37,789 bases of DNA, taken from NCBI GenBank assembly GCA_025352985.1, contig JANXRL010000174.1, positions 1 to 37,789 on the forward strand. The letters run 5' to 3'. Positions within the stretch are counted from its first letter, which is position 1, and each line of letters opens with the position of its first letter. The notes under the pieces were generated by a model. The model had not been told where the DNA came from. It made no database searches and worked only from the letters and a program-made list of their open reading frames with translations. This document shows, piece by piece, positions 1-11,209 of the stretch. Position numbers and translations under genes: made by a program. This DNA is from Verrucomicrobiota bacterium (GTDB taxonomy: Bacteria; Verrucomicrobiota; Verrucomicrobiia; Opitutales; Opitutaceae).

Positions 1-1
1 C

Positions 2-475
2 AACCCAGCCTCTGTTGCACTTGACTTGGCAGCCCGCCTCTCCGTCAATGGGCAACAGACGGCAGTTGTCCCTGGCACCTATGCCGAGCTTAAACGGGAT
101 TGGTCCAAAGGAGATCAAATTGAACTGAATTTGGATATGCGATGCCGCTTGGTAAATGGTCCTCGTGGTAGTAATAGGGAGGGCGACCATCGGCAGGCGC
201 TTGTTAGGGGACCCATCGTGCTAGCACGTGACGAAAACATCGATCCCGATTATAACAAGCCCGTGAATGTCCTAGCCCAAGACGGCTATGTAGAATTAAC
301 TTCTGTTCCGCCAACAATACCCGGAACACGGATGCAATTCAATGTGCCCACACAGACCAACTTTATACAGATGGTGGATTACGCTTCAGTCAATAATTGG
401 AACAATAAACATATCTGCACTTGGTTCCCCATCTATTTCCCTGGAAATTCAATCAACAAAAGAACTTTACCATGA
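2..475 (+). CDS. GH127 (beta-L-arabinofuranosidase-like, DUF1680) protein, C-terminal part only
   Basis: The reading frame is open from base 2, so the gene begins outside the window; 157 C-terminal residues are visible. They align well by eye with the C-terminus of the next gene: both have a GTYA-x-L-x-RDW segment, then GD-x-I-x-x-x-LD, a conserved 'RGPIVLA' strand and a final region ending just after 'W-x-P'. This is the beta-sandwich end of the GH127/DUF1680 fold; the catalytic Glu and Cys cluster would lie upstream, off the window. Family members remove L-arabinofuranose from plant-type glycans. The stop codon overlaps the ATG of the next gene (ATGA at 472-475), so the two are translationally coupled paralogues. 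Family assignment depends on the similarity to the downstream copy; substrate is unknown. Confidence 0.8.
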   Translation, partial: NPASVALDLAARLSVNGQQTAVVPGTYAELKRDWSKGDQIELNLDMRCRLVNGPRGSNREGDHRQALVRGPIVLARDENIDPDYNKPVNVLAQDGYVELTSVPPTIPGTRMQFNVPTQTNFIQMVDYASVNNWNNKHICTWFPIYFPGNSINKRTLP

Positions 476-2418
476 CCGGTCCCTTCATGATTCGCATAGG
501 GTGTTTCTCATTCCTGTGCGCGATAAACGCTTACTCGGAAGCTATCGAACCCATTATCCACGATGCATTCACAATGGCTGCTCCGGGAACAGTGCAGATC
601 GATGGATGGGTCGGAGGCAAACTGGAAATGTGCCTGACGAATCGGGTAATGGTGCAGGATATCGAAAGCTTGGTGAAACCATTTCGTGATCGGACTGAGC
701 CGAGTGGGGGTTGGCGTTGCGAATATTGGGGGAAATGGTTCACCTCTGCTGCGCTCGGATATTCATACCAACCGACGCCCGAATATCGGGCTGTGCTCGA
801 TAAAGCGGTGCACGGATTAATCGCAACCCAGACTGCAGATGGTTATATTGGAACGTATGGACCTAAAATCCAACTCGGCCACTGGGATATATGGGGCCGC
901 AAATATGTATTACTCGGACTGCTCGCCGATTATGATCTGACCGGTGATCAAGCGGTATTGTCGTCCGCCGCTCGCTCAGCCGATTATTTGATGAAGGAAT
1001 TGACCGTGAGTCGTATAAACATCACTGAAACTGGATTAGATGTGTTGAAAGGCTTGGCGCCCAGCTCGATTCTAGAACCAATCGTCCTGCTCTATCAACG
1101 AACAGGTGAAAAAAGGTATCTCGAATTCGCTCAGTCTATTGTCGCCCAGTGGGGTGAAAAAAATAAGTTCTATCCACATGGACTGCAATTGATCACTAAG
1201 GCCATCGCTGGCGTTCCACCGCTGAAAATTGCCGTTCCTAAAGCCTACGAAATGATGTCGTGCTTCGAAGGCTTGTGTGAGTTGTATCGCATGACGGGTG
1301 ATCAGCGCTTCCGTGATGCTGCGGTGGCGTTCGCCAACAATATTCGCGTCCACGAGCGGATGGTGGTCGGTTCCGGTTCGAACCAAGAACTGTGGTGCGA
1401 TGGTGCCCGTTGCCAAACGGAAATCATTGAACAGCCGATCGAAACCTGCGTCACAGCTACCTGGATGAAGTTGTGCGCGCAAATGCTGCGGATTACAGGT
1501 GAGCCGGTGTGGGCCGATGAATTGGAAATTTCGCTCTATAATGCACTGCTGGGCGCGATGACACCAAAAGGGAATTGGTGGTCCTATTGGTCACCGTTGA
1601 ATGGTCAGCGTGTTCCGAGCACCTTTCAACAAACCGACATAGCCTTGAGCTGCTGCGTGGCGAGCGGTCCACGAGCTCTGCTGCTGACTCCACGTTGGGC
1701 TGTCATGGCGGCGCCTGAAGGACCAGTGATCAATCTTTATGCGCCAGGCACATCCACGGTGGCGTTAAGGGATGGAACTACTGTTAAAATTATTCAGGAG
1801 ACCGATTTTCCGCTGGGTGATCGCGTAGCCCTAAGTATATCACCAACGAAAAAGCTGCATTTTCCCCTGCGTTTACGCGTTCCCGAGTGGAGTAAGAAAA
1901 CCACTATAACAATCAATGATGAGCCGTCGGTTGCTGGTCGGCCTGGCACCTATGCGGTGCTTGAGCGCGACTGGTCGCCGGGTGATCACATCGCCATGAC
2001 GCTCGATCTGCGCGGACGATCAATCGCCGCGCCGAGCGGTGCACCACAGCTTGCACTAATGCGGGGACCGATTGTGTTGGCCCTCGATGATCGAATGGTG
2101 AAGGCCCAAGATACAGCAGTCCGCCTAGAAACTGATGCTGATGGGTATATTGAACTCAAACCAAGTGCGACCAAACCGAATGATATATGGATGTCATTCG
2201 ATGTGCCTTTCGCGGTGAATCCATCACACTTCTTTAATCATCATAAGATAACGTTGGCTATGTGTGATTTTTCTTCGGCTGGAAATCAATGGAGCGACAA
2301 AAATCTCTACCGAGTGTGGTTGCCGCAGCCGTTGTTCCTGCATGACGTCTATCCAGAGGATACTTGGAAACTGATGTATCCCGACGCGAAATCTCGACCT
2401 GTGATTCCCAGTTTATAG
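472..2418 (+). CDS. GH127 beta-L-arabinofuranosidase-like glycoside hydrolase (DUF1680), probably exported
   Basis: A 648-residue protein of typical GH127 length. The frame stays open upstream to 421, but the ATG at 472 fits better because it overlaps the upstream stop as ATGA. The first ~23 residues (Arg-Ile then a hydrophobic run and 'NAYSEA') look like a signal peptide; a second ATG at 487 is also possible. An (alpha/alpha)6-barrel region is followed by the family's Zn-thiolate centre: Glu324 and Cys326 in 'ETCVT' and adjacent Cys394-Cys395 in 'SCCVASGPR'. In the characterised enzyme HypBA1 the equivalent Glu338/Cys340/Cys417/Cys418 bind zinc and Cys417 is the nucleophile. A beta-sandwich C-terminus follows. 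The expected reaction is release of L-arabinofuranose (or a related furanose) from oligosaccharides. The gene is noticeably more AT-rich than genes after 2.7 kb, which may reflect transfer. The specific substrate cannot be read from sequence. Confidence 0.85.
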   Translation: MTGPFMIRIGCFSFLCAINAYSEAIEPIIHDAFTMAAPGTVQIDGWVGGKLEMCLTNRVMVQDIESLVKPFRDRTEPSGGWRCEYWGKWFTSAALGYSYQPTPEYRAVLDKAVHGLIATQTADGYIGTYGPKIQLGHWDIWGRKYVLLGLLADYDLTGDQAVLSSAARSADYLMKELTVSRINITETGLDVLKGLAPSSILEPIVLLYQRTGEKRYLEFAQSIVAQWGEKNKFYPHGLQLITKAIAGVPPLKIAVPKAYEMMSCFEGLCELYRMTGDQRFRDAAVAFANNIRVHERMVVGSGSNQELWCDGARCQTEIIEQPIETCVTATWMKLCAQMLRITGEPVWADELEISLYNALLGAMTPKGNWWSYWSPLNGQRVPSTFQQTDIALSCCVASGPRALLLTPRWAVMAAPEGPVINLYAPGTSTVALRDGTTVKIIQETDFPLGDRVALSISPTKKLHFPLRLRVPEWSKKTTITINDEPSVAGRPGTYAVLERDWSPGDHIAMTLDLRGRSIAAPSGAPQLALMRGPIVLALDDRMVKAQDTAVRLETDADGYIELKPSATKPNDIWMSFDVPFAVNPSHFFNHHKITLAMCDFSSAGNQWSDKNLYRVWLPQPLFLHDVYPEDTWKLMYPDAKSRPVIPSL

Positions 2419-2681
2419 AATAATATATCGATAAAATCGGCATTTCGCGGGAGTGGAAAAAATACCTTAGCCATTCGTGGATGAACCGAAGGGGGCGGGC
2501 CGCTCGATATGCAAGTAATGGCCGGACCTCATTTCTAAAAGAGGTCGGCAAAAGGGGTCGTCGGCGAAAAGGGTCAGGGCGAGTTTCATCAATTTTACGC
2601 GAGCTGTTGCGAGGCGTCTTTCGTAAACAACAAGATCGGCCGGAGGGCGTAACGCAGGGAGCTCCGAGAGGACCGGGGCGC
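2419..2681. other. Intergenic region between convergent GH127 and purU
   Basis: This 263-base stretch separates the + strand GH127 gene from the - strand purU gene. It begins AT-rich (2419-2460) and becomes GC-rich. A 6-bp inverted repeat (GACCTC...GAGGTC, 2525-2546) is present but has no T-run on either strand, so it is a poor terminator. On the - strand a 72-codon open frame (2685-2467) starts with TTG overlapping the purU stop; I do not recognise its product and treat it as unproven. Confidence 0.4.
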
Positions 2682-3533
2682 TCAATCAAACACCACGGTC
2701 TTGTTCCCATAGACGAGAACGCGGCTTTCCAGGTGCCAACGCACGGCTTGGGCGAGCACCATCTTCTCCAGATCGCGCCCCTTGCGGACAAGGTCTTCAA
2801 CGCCGTGGCGATGGGTGACGCGCGTGACATCTTGCTGAATGATGGGGCCGTCATCGAGCACGGCGGTGGCGTAGTGGGCGGTCGCGCCGATGAGCTTCAC
2901 TCCGCGTTCGGCGGCCTGATGGTAAGGTTTGCCACCGGCGAACGCCGGCAAAAACGAATGGTGAATGTTAATGACCGGCCGAGCGAATTTTTTAAAAAAA
3001 GTGTCGGACAGGACCTGCATGTAGCGGGCGAGAACAACGAGCTCGACGTCGAGATCGCGGAGCAGCGCGAGCTGGCGCGCCTCGCCGGCGGGCTTCGTGG
3101 CGGCGGTGACTGGAATGACGTGATACGGCAGGCCGTAGCCGCGCGCGGCGGTTTCGAGGTCAGTGTGGTTCGAGACGACGGCAACAAGATCGCAGGCGTA
3201 TTCTCCGGACTTCCAGCGGAGCGCGAGGTCGTGGAAGCAGTGGTCGAACTTGGAGACGAATATCGCCATGCGAGGGCGGTGCGCCGAGGCAGTCACCCGG
3301 GCCTGCATGCCGAGCGAGTCTGCAAAGGCGAGAAAGCCGGCGGTGTCGGTCGAAGACGCGCCCTGTGCAGGCACCCACTCAATGCGCTGGAAAAACACTC
3401 CCGCCTCCATGTCTCGATGTTGGTCGGCATGAAGGATGTTTCCACCGCGCTCGAAGATCCAGGCGGCCACGCGCGCCACGATTCCGGGCTGGTCGGGGCC
3501 GTGAAGGAGAGCGACAAGAGTGGAGGAAGACAT
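2682..3533 (-). CDS. purU: Formyltetrahydrofolate deformylase
   Basis: The protein hydrolyses 10-formyltetrahydrofolate to tetrahydrofolate and formate, supplying formate for PurT and balancing one-carbon pools in the cytoplasm. From ATG 3533 it is 283 residues, the normal PurU length; a GTG 11 codons upstream (3566) would add an unneeded extension. An N-terminal ACT domain (about residues 1-80, starting 'LVALLHGPDQPGIVARVA') is followed by a formyltransferase-type hydrolase domain. That domain carries 'INIHHSFLPAF' (the family's Asn-x-His catalytic segment), 'PYHQA', 'GATAHY' and 'LDDGPIIQQD'; the last Asp belongs to the catalytic set. It stands alone, downstream of the lipid operon on the same strand but separated from it by a hairpin. 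Identification is firm. Confidence 0.95.
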   Translation of the reverse strand: MSSSTLVALLHGPDQPGIVARVAAWIFERGGNILHADQHRDMEAGVFFQRIEWVPAQGASSTDTAGFLAFADSLGMQARVTASAHRPRMAIFVSKFDHCFHDLALRWKSGEYACDLVAVVSNHTDLETAARGYGLPYHVIPVTAATKPAGEARQLALLRDLDVELVVLARYMQVLSDTFFKKFARPVINIHHSFLPAFAGGKPYHQAAERGVKLIGATAHYATAVLDDGPIIQQDVTRVTHRHGVEDLVRKGRDLEKMVLAQAVRWHLESRVLVYGNKTVVFD

Positions 3534-3586
3534 TTGTTCACTGAGGCAAAACCCCGCGATGGTCACAAACAGAAATCCCCTTAAAC

Positions 3587-3609
3587 CGTCATTTCACCGG
3601 GAGATGACG
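3587..3609 (-). terminator. Stem-loop at the end of the lipid-remodelling operon
   Basis: A 9-bp stem (3587-3595 with 3601-3609, one G-T pair) and a 5-base loop lie just downstream of the PlcP-like gene on the - strand. On that strand only a weak T-tract (GTTTAAG) follows; on the + strand a stronger T6 run follows after five bases. It may separate the operon from purU, but efficiency is uncertain. Confidence 0.45.
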
Positions 3610-3617
3610 CGGATTTT

Positions 3618-4463
3618 TTAATTTCCAGGTTCCGTCAATTTAACGGCTGCGTCTAACCTTGGCGCCGCTTGGGGCGAATTATCCTCGTTTGAATACTCGT
3701 CTTCCGGAAGCGGGAACTGCCTGATGAATTGGCCGAAATCCAGCACCTCAAAGCGGCCGTCGTAGTGTTCGACGATCGCCGTAAGCGATTCCACCCAGTC
3801 GCCGGAATTCAGGTAATGCACGTTGCCCAGCATCTTGTCGCTGGCGGTGTGGATGTGGCCGCAGATGATGCCCACGCATTCACGGTCCTCGGCCAGCTTG
3901 GCGAGATGGTCTTCGAATTTGGAGATGTGATTAACCGCAGACTTCACGCGCGCCTTGATCGCCTTGCTCAGGGACCAGTATTCGAGTCCGCGCCATGCGC
4001 GCCATGCGTTGTAGCCGCGGTTCAGGGCGAGAAGCGTGCGATATCCCCAGTCGCCTAGGTGCGCCAGAAAGACAAAGTTGCGGGTGATCGTATCAAACAC
4101 GTCGCCGTGCAGCACAAGGTATCGGCCGCGCGAAGTCTCGTGAACATAATCCTCGACGATGTGGAGATTCTCAAACTGAAGAGGAAGAAATGAAGCCAGG
4201 ATATCGTCGTGATTTCCCCGCAGATAGATCACCTCGGTGTCGCGTTTTTCGATTTTTTTGAGGACGAGTCGAATGAAACGGGTGTGCGCCTTGGTCCAGC
4301 GGCCCGACCGACTGAGCTGCCAGCCATCGATGATATCTCCGTTAAGAATAAGTTTATCGCAACGCGTATGTTGGAGGAAATGATTCACCTCGCGGATCTT
4401 GCAATCCGCCGTGCCAAGGTGGACGTCGGAGATGATTACGGTGCGGACATTAAGTTTACTCAT
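3618..4463 (-). CDS. PlcP/LpxH-like metallophosphoesterase (probable phospholipase C; databases often say UDP-2,3-diacylglucosamine diphosphatase)
   Basis: This 281-residue cytoplasmic calcineurin-fold phosphoesterase has the full two-metal set: Asp13 and His15 (SDVHLG), Asp43 (NGDIIDGW), Asn84-His85 (GNHDD), His119 (LHGD), and His203 and His205 (GHIHTA). The segment 'EYWSLS...VKSAVNHISKFE' and the closing 'YLNSGDWVESLTAIVEHYDGRFE' resemble, as I recall the family, PlcP of Sinorhizobium meliloti more than classical LpxH. PlcP is a Mn-dependent phospholipase C that releases diacylglycerol from phospholipids under phosphate starvation. Its ATG overlaps the stop of the lipid kinase gene (ATGA, 4460-4463), making it the last gene of a three-gene operon with a glycolipid glycosyltransferase. 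That context favours a PlcP-type role over lipid A synthesis. The C-terminal ~30 residues are low complexity. Fold certain; substrate inferred. Confidence 0.8.
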   Translation of the reverse strand: MSKLNVRTVIISDVHLGTADCKIREVNHFLQHTRCDKLILNGDIIDGWQLSRSGRWTKAHTRFIRLVLKKIEKRDTEVIYLRGNHDDILASFLPLQFENLHIVEDYVHETSRGRYLVLHGDVFDTITRNFVFLAHLGDWGYRTLLALNRGYNAWRAWRGLEYWSLSKAIKARVKSAVNHISKFEDHLAKLAEDRECVGIICGHIHTASDKMLGNVHYLNSGDWVESLTAIVEHYDGRFEVLDFGQFIRQFPLPEDEYSNEDNSPQAAPRLDAAVKLTEPGN

Positions 4464-5416
4464 ACGGTCTCCATTTTCCGGTGCGAATTTTTATGAGCCA
4501 CAGAGCCTGAGGAACGATGCTTTCCGCCGAGGACCGGAGTTGGCACGCTCACGCGCAGGTTTGCGGAACGGACCACCACCTCAAGGCGCGCCGGGCCGTC
4601 GTGAGTTTCCCCGTCGGTGTGAAAAAGACCCGGCGCGTTGCGCTCAATGACGAAGCGTTCGCCAACTAGGCGCACTACGTTCTTGCTAAGATCAAAACCG
4701 CCGGAAAATAGACGCACCGCTAGGGAAGCCGCACCAATCAATCCCGTGGGACGCACCGCAACAAGATCCAAGCGGCCGTCGTCAACGCGCGCCCCCGGGG
4801 CGATACGGGCATTGTTTCCATACTGGTCGGAGTTGGTGACAGCCAGGAGAAAGGTTTCCATTTCAACCCGCCGGTCCCCGCTGATAATCGTGACCTGTTC
4901 GGTTTTGTGATCACGAAAAGCGGCGATGCCGGTGCGGAAATACGCAGGCAGGCCCCTGCTCGTAAGCTGATTGAAACGTCGGCTGATCTCGGCATCGAAA
5001 CCCAACCCCATGGCGTTGAAAAAAGACCGTCCGGCCACTTCGCCAGTATCGATGGTGCGGACATGACTGCGGCCATCGACCAGCAACTCGAGTGCGCGCA
5101 GAGGATTGACCGGGATGCCAAGATGGAGCGCGAGACCATTGCCGGAACCGCACGGCACAAGCGCGAAAACAGCGGGCGTGCCGGCGACGGCTTGGGCGAC
5201 TTCGTTCAAAGTGCCGTCGCCACCGACGGCGACAACCCGCTCGCAGCCTTCCTCAATGGCCAAGCGAGCCAGGGCCGTGGCGTGACCTGGCGCCTCCGTG
5301 AAGACGAGCGTCGCATCTAGGCGATGCTTGGCGATAAAGGCAGGAATGGCGGTGGCCAGCCAGGGATTGCGCCGGTTTTTCCCCGAGCACGGATTAAAAA
5401 TAAAACAGGTCTTCAT
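4460..5416 (-). CDS. Diacylglycerol kinase family lipid kinase (YegS/DgkB-like)
   Basis: The 318-residue protein has the DAGK catalytic domain: an N-terminal 'FIFNPCSGKNR', the nucleotide-binding 'GGDGTLNE' (residues 65-72), 'PCGSGNGLA' (88-96) and 'NAMGLGFDAE'. Near the C-terminus a 'GLFHTDGE' segment precedes the usual final strands. It should phosphorylate diacylglycerol (or a related lipid) to phosphatidic acid at the inner face of the cytoplasmic membrane. An upstream frame extension to 5527 lies inside the preceding gene; ATG 5416 is preferred because it overlaps that gene's stop as ATGA, and the stop of this gene overlaps the next start the same way. Between a glycolipid synthase and a PlcP-like enzyme, its likely task is returning surplus diacylglycerol to phospholipid synthesis. 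Lipid specificity is not visible from sequence. Confidence 0.85.
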   Translation of the reverse strand: MKTCFIFNPCSGKNRRNPWLATAIPAFIAKHRLDATLVFTEAPGHATALARLAIEEGCERVVAVGGDGTLNEVAQAVAGTPAVFALVPCGSGNGLALHLGIPVNPLRALELLVDGRSHVRTIDTGEVAGRSFFNAMGLGFDAEISRRFNQLTSRGLPAYFRTGIAAFRDHKTEQVTIISGDRRVEMETFLLAVTNSDQYGNNARIAPGARVDDGRLDLVAVRPTGLIGAASLAVRLFSGGFDLSKNVVRLVGERFVIERNAPGLFHTDGETHDGPARLEVVVRSANLRVSVPTPVLGGKHRSSGSVAHKNSHRKMETV

Positions 5417-7698
5417 TGAGTGAGTTCGGGAAGGGCGATGCCTGCTTCTTTTAAAACGCAGTCGGCGATAACGGCCGCCGCATGAGGGCGTGCGAGCGGC
5501 TTGAGCGCCGTGCGCCAAGCGGACCACACCGCTCCCTTGTCGGCAAAGGCGCGTCGGCAGACTTCCATCAATACGTCAGGCGTATCGGCAAACGCTCCTA
5601 TACCGTGACGGCGCAGCAGCTCGTAGTTGCCCTCCTCCTGTCCCGGCACGATCTGACTGACAATCATGGGACAGCGAGCAGCGATCGCCTCCTGCGTGGT
5701 CGCGCCACCTGCTTTGCTCACGACCACATGGTGCGTCATCATCAGATGAGGTATCTGGTCCGTCCAACCGAAGATTTTAACGGGCGCAACACGACCGGCG
5801 GCCGCGCACTCCAGATGGTGGCGCATGGCTTCATCACGGCCGACGGCGAACGTAAGCTCCCAATCGGAGTCTGCAATCAACCGTTCCGCCATACCGGCCA
5901 CCCCGCGCACGCCGGAATGTGCAATAAATAAAACCCGCGGACGCGCCCCTTCCGCAAGCGGCGGCGGCGCGAGTTGATCCTCGTTTTCAGCAAAAAACAC
6001 CGGGGTGGGAAACCCGCAGTCATGCACGCGCTGCGGCGAAACTCCGGCAGCGTGGAGCACGGCGGCCGATTCGACATTGGGCACAAACCAACCGGCGCAA
6101 GGCGCGCCCCACCACAGCGAATTGATGCTGATGGAATCCGTGACGACATTGTAGTGCGGCGGCGGGGTGAGCCCGTCCCGTTTCATCTGCTCTATCATGA
6201 AAGCATAAACCGGATAAGTGCTGCAGATGACAACCGGACGCTCACGGGCGATGAGTGCGGCCAAGCGGCGAATCTGGGGTTTCAGGAGATTTGGCAGCAG
6301 AGCCTGAAAGCGATGCGAACGGTCGAGCCAGCCGTAGAGCGCACTCCAGACTTTGGGCACCCGATTGATGATTGAAAGATAGGCGCCACGGCTAAAGGCG
6401 TCCAGACGAGGCGCCGTGAGTGAGAAAATATCGACCACGCGCGCGGTGCCCGGCCCTTGATCGGCATTGACGGCGATGGCAAGATTTCGGGCGGCGGCGT
6501 TGTGCCCCTCCCCGTAGCTGGCGGAGAGAATGAGCAAACGCGCGGGGGCGGGCGGGCGCGATTCGGCAACGGTGGCGGCGAGATCCGACTCGAAACGGGC
6601 GACCACATTTTCCCAGGATTGATGGGCGACGGAAACAGGCGCGGCGGTTCTGATTTTGCGCCTAAGTGCGGCATCGCTCACGAGCCGGACGGCGGCCGCT
6701 TCAAGCGCCGCAGGCTGATCGCACGGTGCGACGAGACCGTTCTCCTCGTGGCGCACAAACAGACGGGCGGCCGCGTAATCAAAGCCGGCGACCGCAAGGC
6801 CGCTGCCCATCGCCTCGGTCAGCACGTTGCCGAAAGTTTCGGAGAGGCTGGCGTGAATGTAGATATCGGCCGAGGCATAGTGTCGTGCAAGGTTCTCGCG
6901 CGACATGAAGCCCGTGAAAATGCACTCGGGATGATCGGTCTGAAGGCGCGCGCGCAAGGGACCGTCGCCTACCACGACGAACCGGGTGCGCGGGTTGGCC
7001 GCGCGCATGGCGGCGTAGCACTTGAAAAGATGCGGATAGTTTTTTTCGGTGGCCATGCGCCCCACATGCAGGACGACGGGATCATCCGGGGCGGCGCCCC
7101 ATTCGGCTCGCAGAGAGGCATCCCGCAGCGAGGGTGAAAACTGGCGCAGATCAATGCCGCGTGAAAGCGGGCGCAGGTTTTTGAAACCGAGCACGGCCAG
7201 TTCGACGGAAAGTTCCTTGGTGGGCACGAATGTCTGGCAGGTGCGGTTATGCACGCGGCGCAACCACGAGAGCGTGGCATGATGGAAGAGCGCAAAGCCG
7301 TAGCTCGAGGCGTATTGGTGAAAGTTGGTGTGAAAACTGGAAGTCACCGGAATTTTAAGCGCGCGGGCGGCGGAGACGGCGGTCGCGCCAAGCGGCCCCT
7401 CGGTGACCACATGGACGATATCCGGCGGATCCGCCCGCCAAAGTTTTTTGAGACGGTGAAAGGCGGGAAGACCTAGCCTCAGCAATGCGTAGCCGGGAAT
7501 CGGAATACCCGGCATGGAGACCTCCCGGAAATCGCGGCGCACGTTATCACCAGGAAGATCAGGACGATGCGGACGATACACCGTCACAGTGTGACCGCGG
7601 CGTCCGAGTTCTGCGGCGATGACGCCGAACGTCATCGAAACCCCGTTGATCTCCGGAGGGAACGTTTCGGTGACGATGGCGATTTTCAGATTCTCCAT
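5413..7698 (-). CDS. Two-domain glycosyltransferase: GT4 (MgtA/SqdX-like) fused to MGDG-synthase-type GT28
   Basis: The 761-residue protein carries two complete glycosyltransferases. Residues 1-375 are GT4: 'IVTETFPPEINGV' at the start, the sugar-nucleotide segment 'HVGRMATEKN' (211-220) and the E-x7-E motif Glu287...Glu295 in 'SETFGNVLTE'. A short Ala/Pro-rich linker (about 378-386) leads to an MGDG-synthase-like N-domain with 'SASYGEGHNAAA' (His399). The GT28-type C-domain has 'VVSKAGGATTQEA' and 'VPGQEEGN', as in plant MGD1 and Bacillus UgtP. Diacylglycerol is the expected acceptor of the second half, and the GT4 half could add another sugar, giving mono- and diglycosyl-diacylglycerol at the cytoplasmic membrane. 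It is the first gene of the operon, with an AGGTGA ribosome-binding site (7702-7707), and it overlaps the lipid kinase by ATGA. Sugar donors and reaction order are inference. Confidence 0.85.
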   Translation of the reverse strand: MENLKIAIVTETFPPEINGVSMTFGVIAAELGRRGHTVTVYRPHRPDLPGDNVRRDFREVSMPGIPIPGYALLRLGLPAFHRLKKLWRADPPDIVHVVTEGPLGATAVSAARALKIPVTSSFHTNFHQYASSYGFALFHHATLSWLRRVHNRTCQTFVPTKELSVELAVLGFKNLRPLSRGIDLRQFSPSLRDASLRAEWGAAPDDPVVLHVGRMATEKNYPHLFKCYAAMRAANPRTRFVVVGDGPLRARLQTDHPECIFTGFMSRENLARHYASADIYIHASLSETFGNVLTEAMGSGLAVAGFDYAAARLFVRHEENGLVAPCDQPAALEAAAVRLVSDAALRRKIRTAAPVSVAHQSWENVVARFESDLAATVAESRPPAPARLLILSASYGEGHNAAARNLAIAVNADQGPGTARVVDIFSLTAPRLDAFSRGAYLSIINRVPKVWSALYGWLDRSHRFQALLPNLLKPQIRRLAALIARERPVVICSTYPVYAFMIEQMKRDGLTPPPHYNVVTDSISINSLWWGAPCAGWFVPNVESAAVLHAAGVSPQRVHDCGFPTPVFFAENEDQLAPPPLAEGARPRVLFIAHSGVRGVAGMAERLIADSDWELTFAVGRDEAMRHHLECAAAGRVAPVKIFGWTDQIPHLMMTHHVVVSKAGGATTQEAIAARCPMIVSQIVPGQEEGNYELLRRHGIGAFADTPDVLMEVCRRAFADKGAVWSAWRTALKPLARPHAAAVIADCVLKEAGIALPELTQ

Positions 7699-7858
7699 GT
7701 GTCACCTATCTAATACCATCGGTGTTACAGTCTCGTATCGTTTGTGTGACGATGGCGGAAATTCATCTCTTCACGCATTTTAAGGTAATCACACAATCGC
7801 TGCACTCGGAGATACCGAGTGCAGAATGATCATCCGGACGAAAGCCCGCGACCAACAT
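7699..7858 (-). promoter_or_regulatory. Upstream region of the lipid operon with heptamer repeats and inverted repeat
   Basis: On the - strand, heptamers GTCACAC (7750-7744), GTAACAC (7728-7722) and GTGACAC (7705-7699) recur at 22 and 23 bases, two helical turns apart; the last overlaps the ribosome-binding site. The first is also half of a perfect 8-bp inverted repeat, TTGTGTGA (7742-7749) and TCACACAA (7789-7796). These could be regulator sites, but they do not match the canonical E. coli Pho box and no clear -35/-10 pair stands out. Confidence 0.3.
7801..7823 (-). terminator. Stem-loop downstream of carB
   Basis: A perfect 9-bp stem (TGCACTCGG with CCGAGTGCA) closes a 5-base loop, 36 bases past the carB stop. 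No long T-run follows on either strand, so it may be a weak or Rho-assisted terminator or an mRNA-stabilising structure. Confidence 0.5.
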
Positions 7859-11101
<3,243 letters not shown>

Positions 11102-11209
11102 GGACGTGAGTATCCGAGACGGTTGCGGCGCACCTGCGGCGGGGCAAGCGGAAAGGCGGACGAAAGCCCGAGGTTTAACGGTGCGAGAAAAGAAACCGAC
11201 CGAAATCTT

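Noticed and set aside
2481-3584. 367-codon open frame on the + strand
   Set aside because: Antisense to purU, which is certain from its motifs.
7699-7750. Pho box for the lipid operon
   Set aside because: The heptamers are spaced 22-23 bases and do not match the CTGTCAT-type 11-base repeats closely enough to name them Pho boxes.
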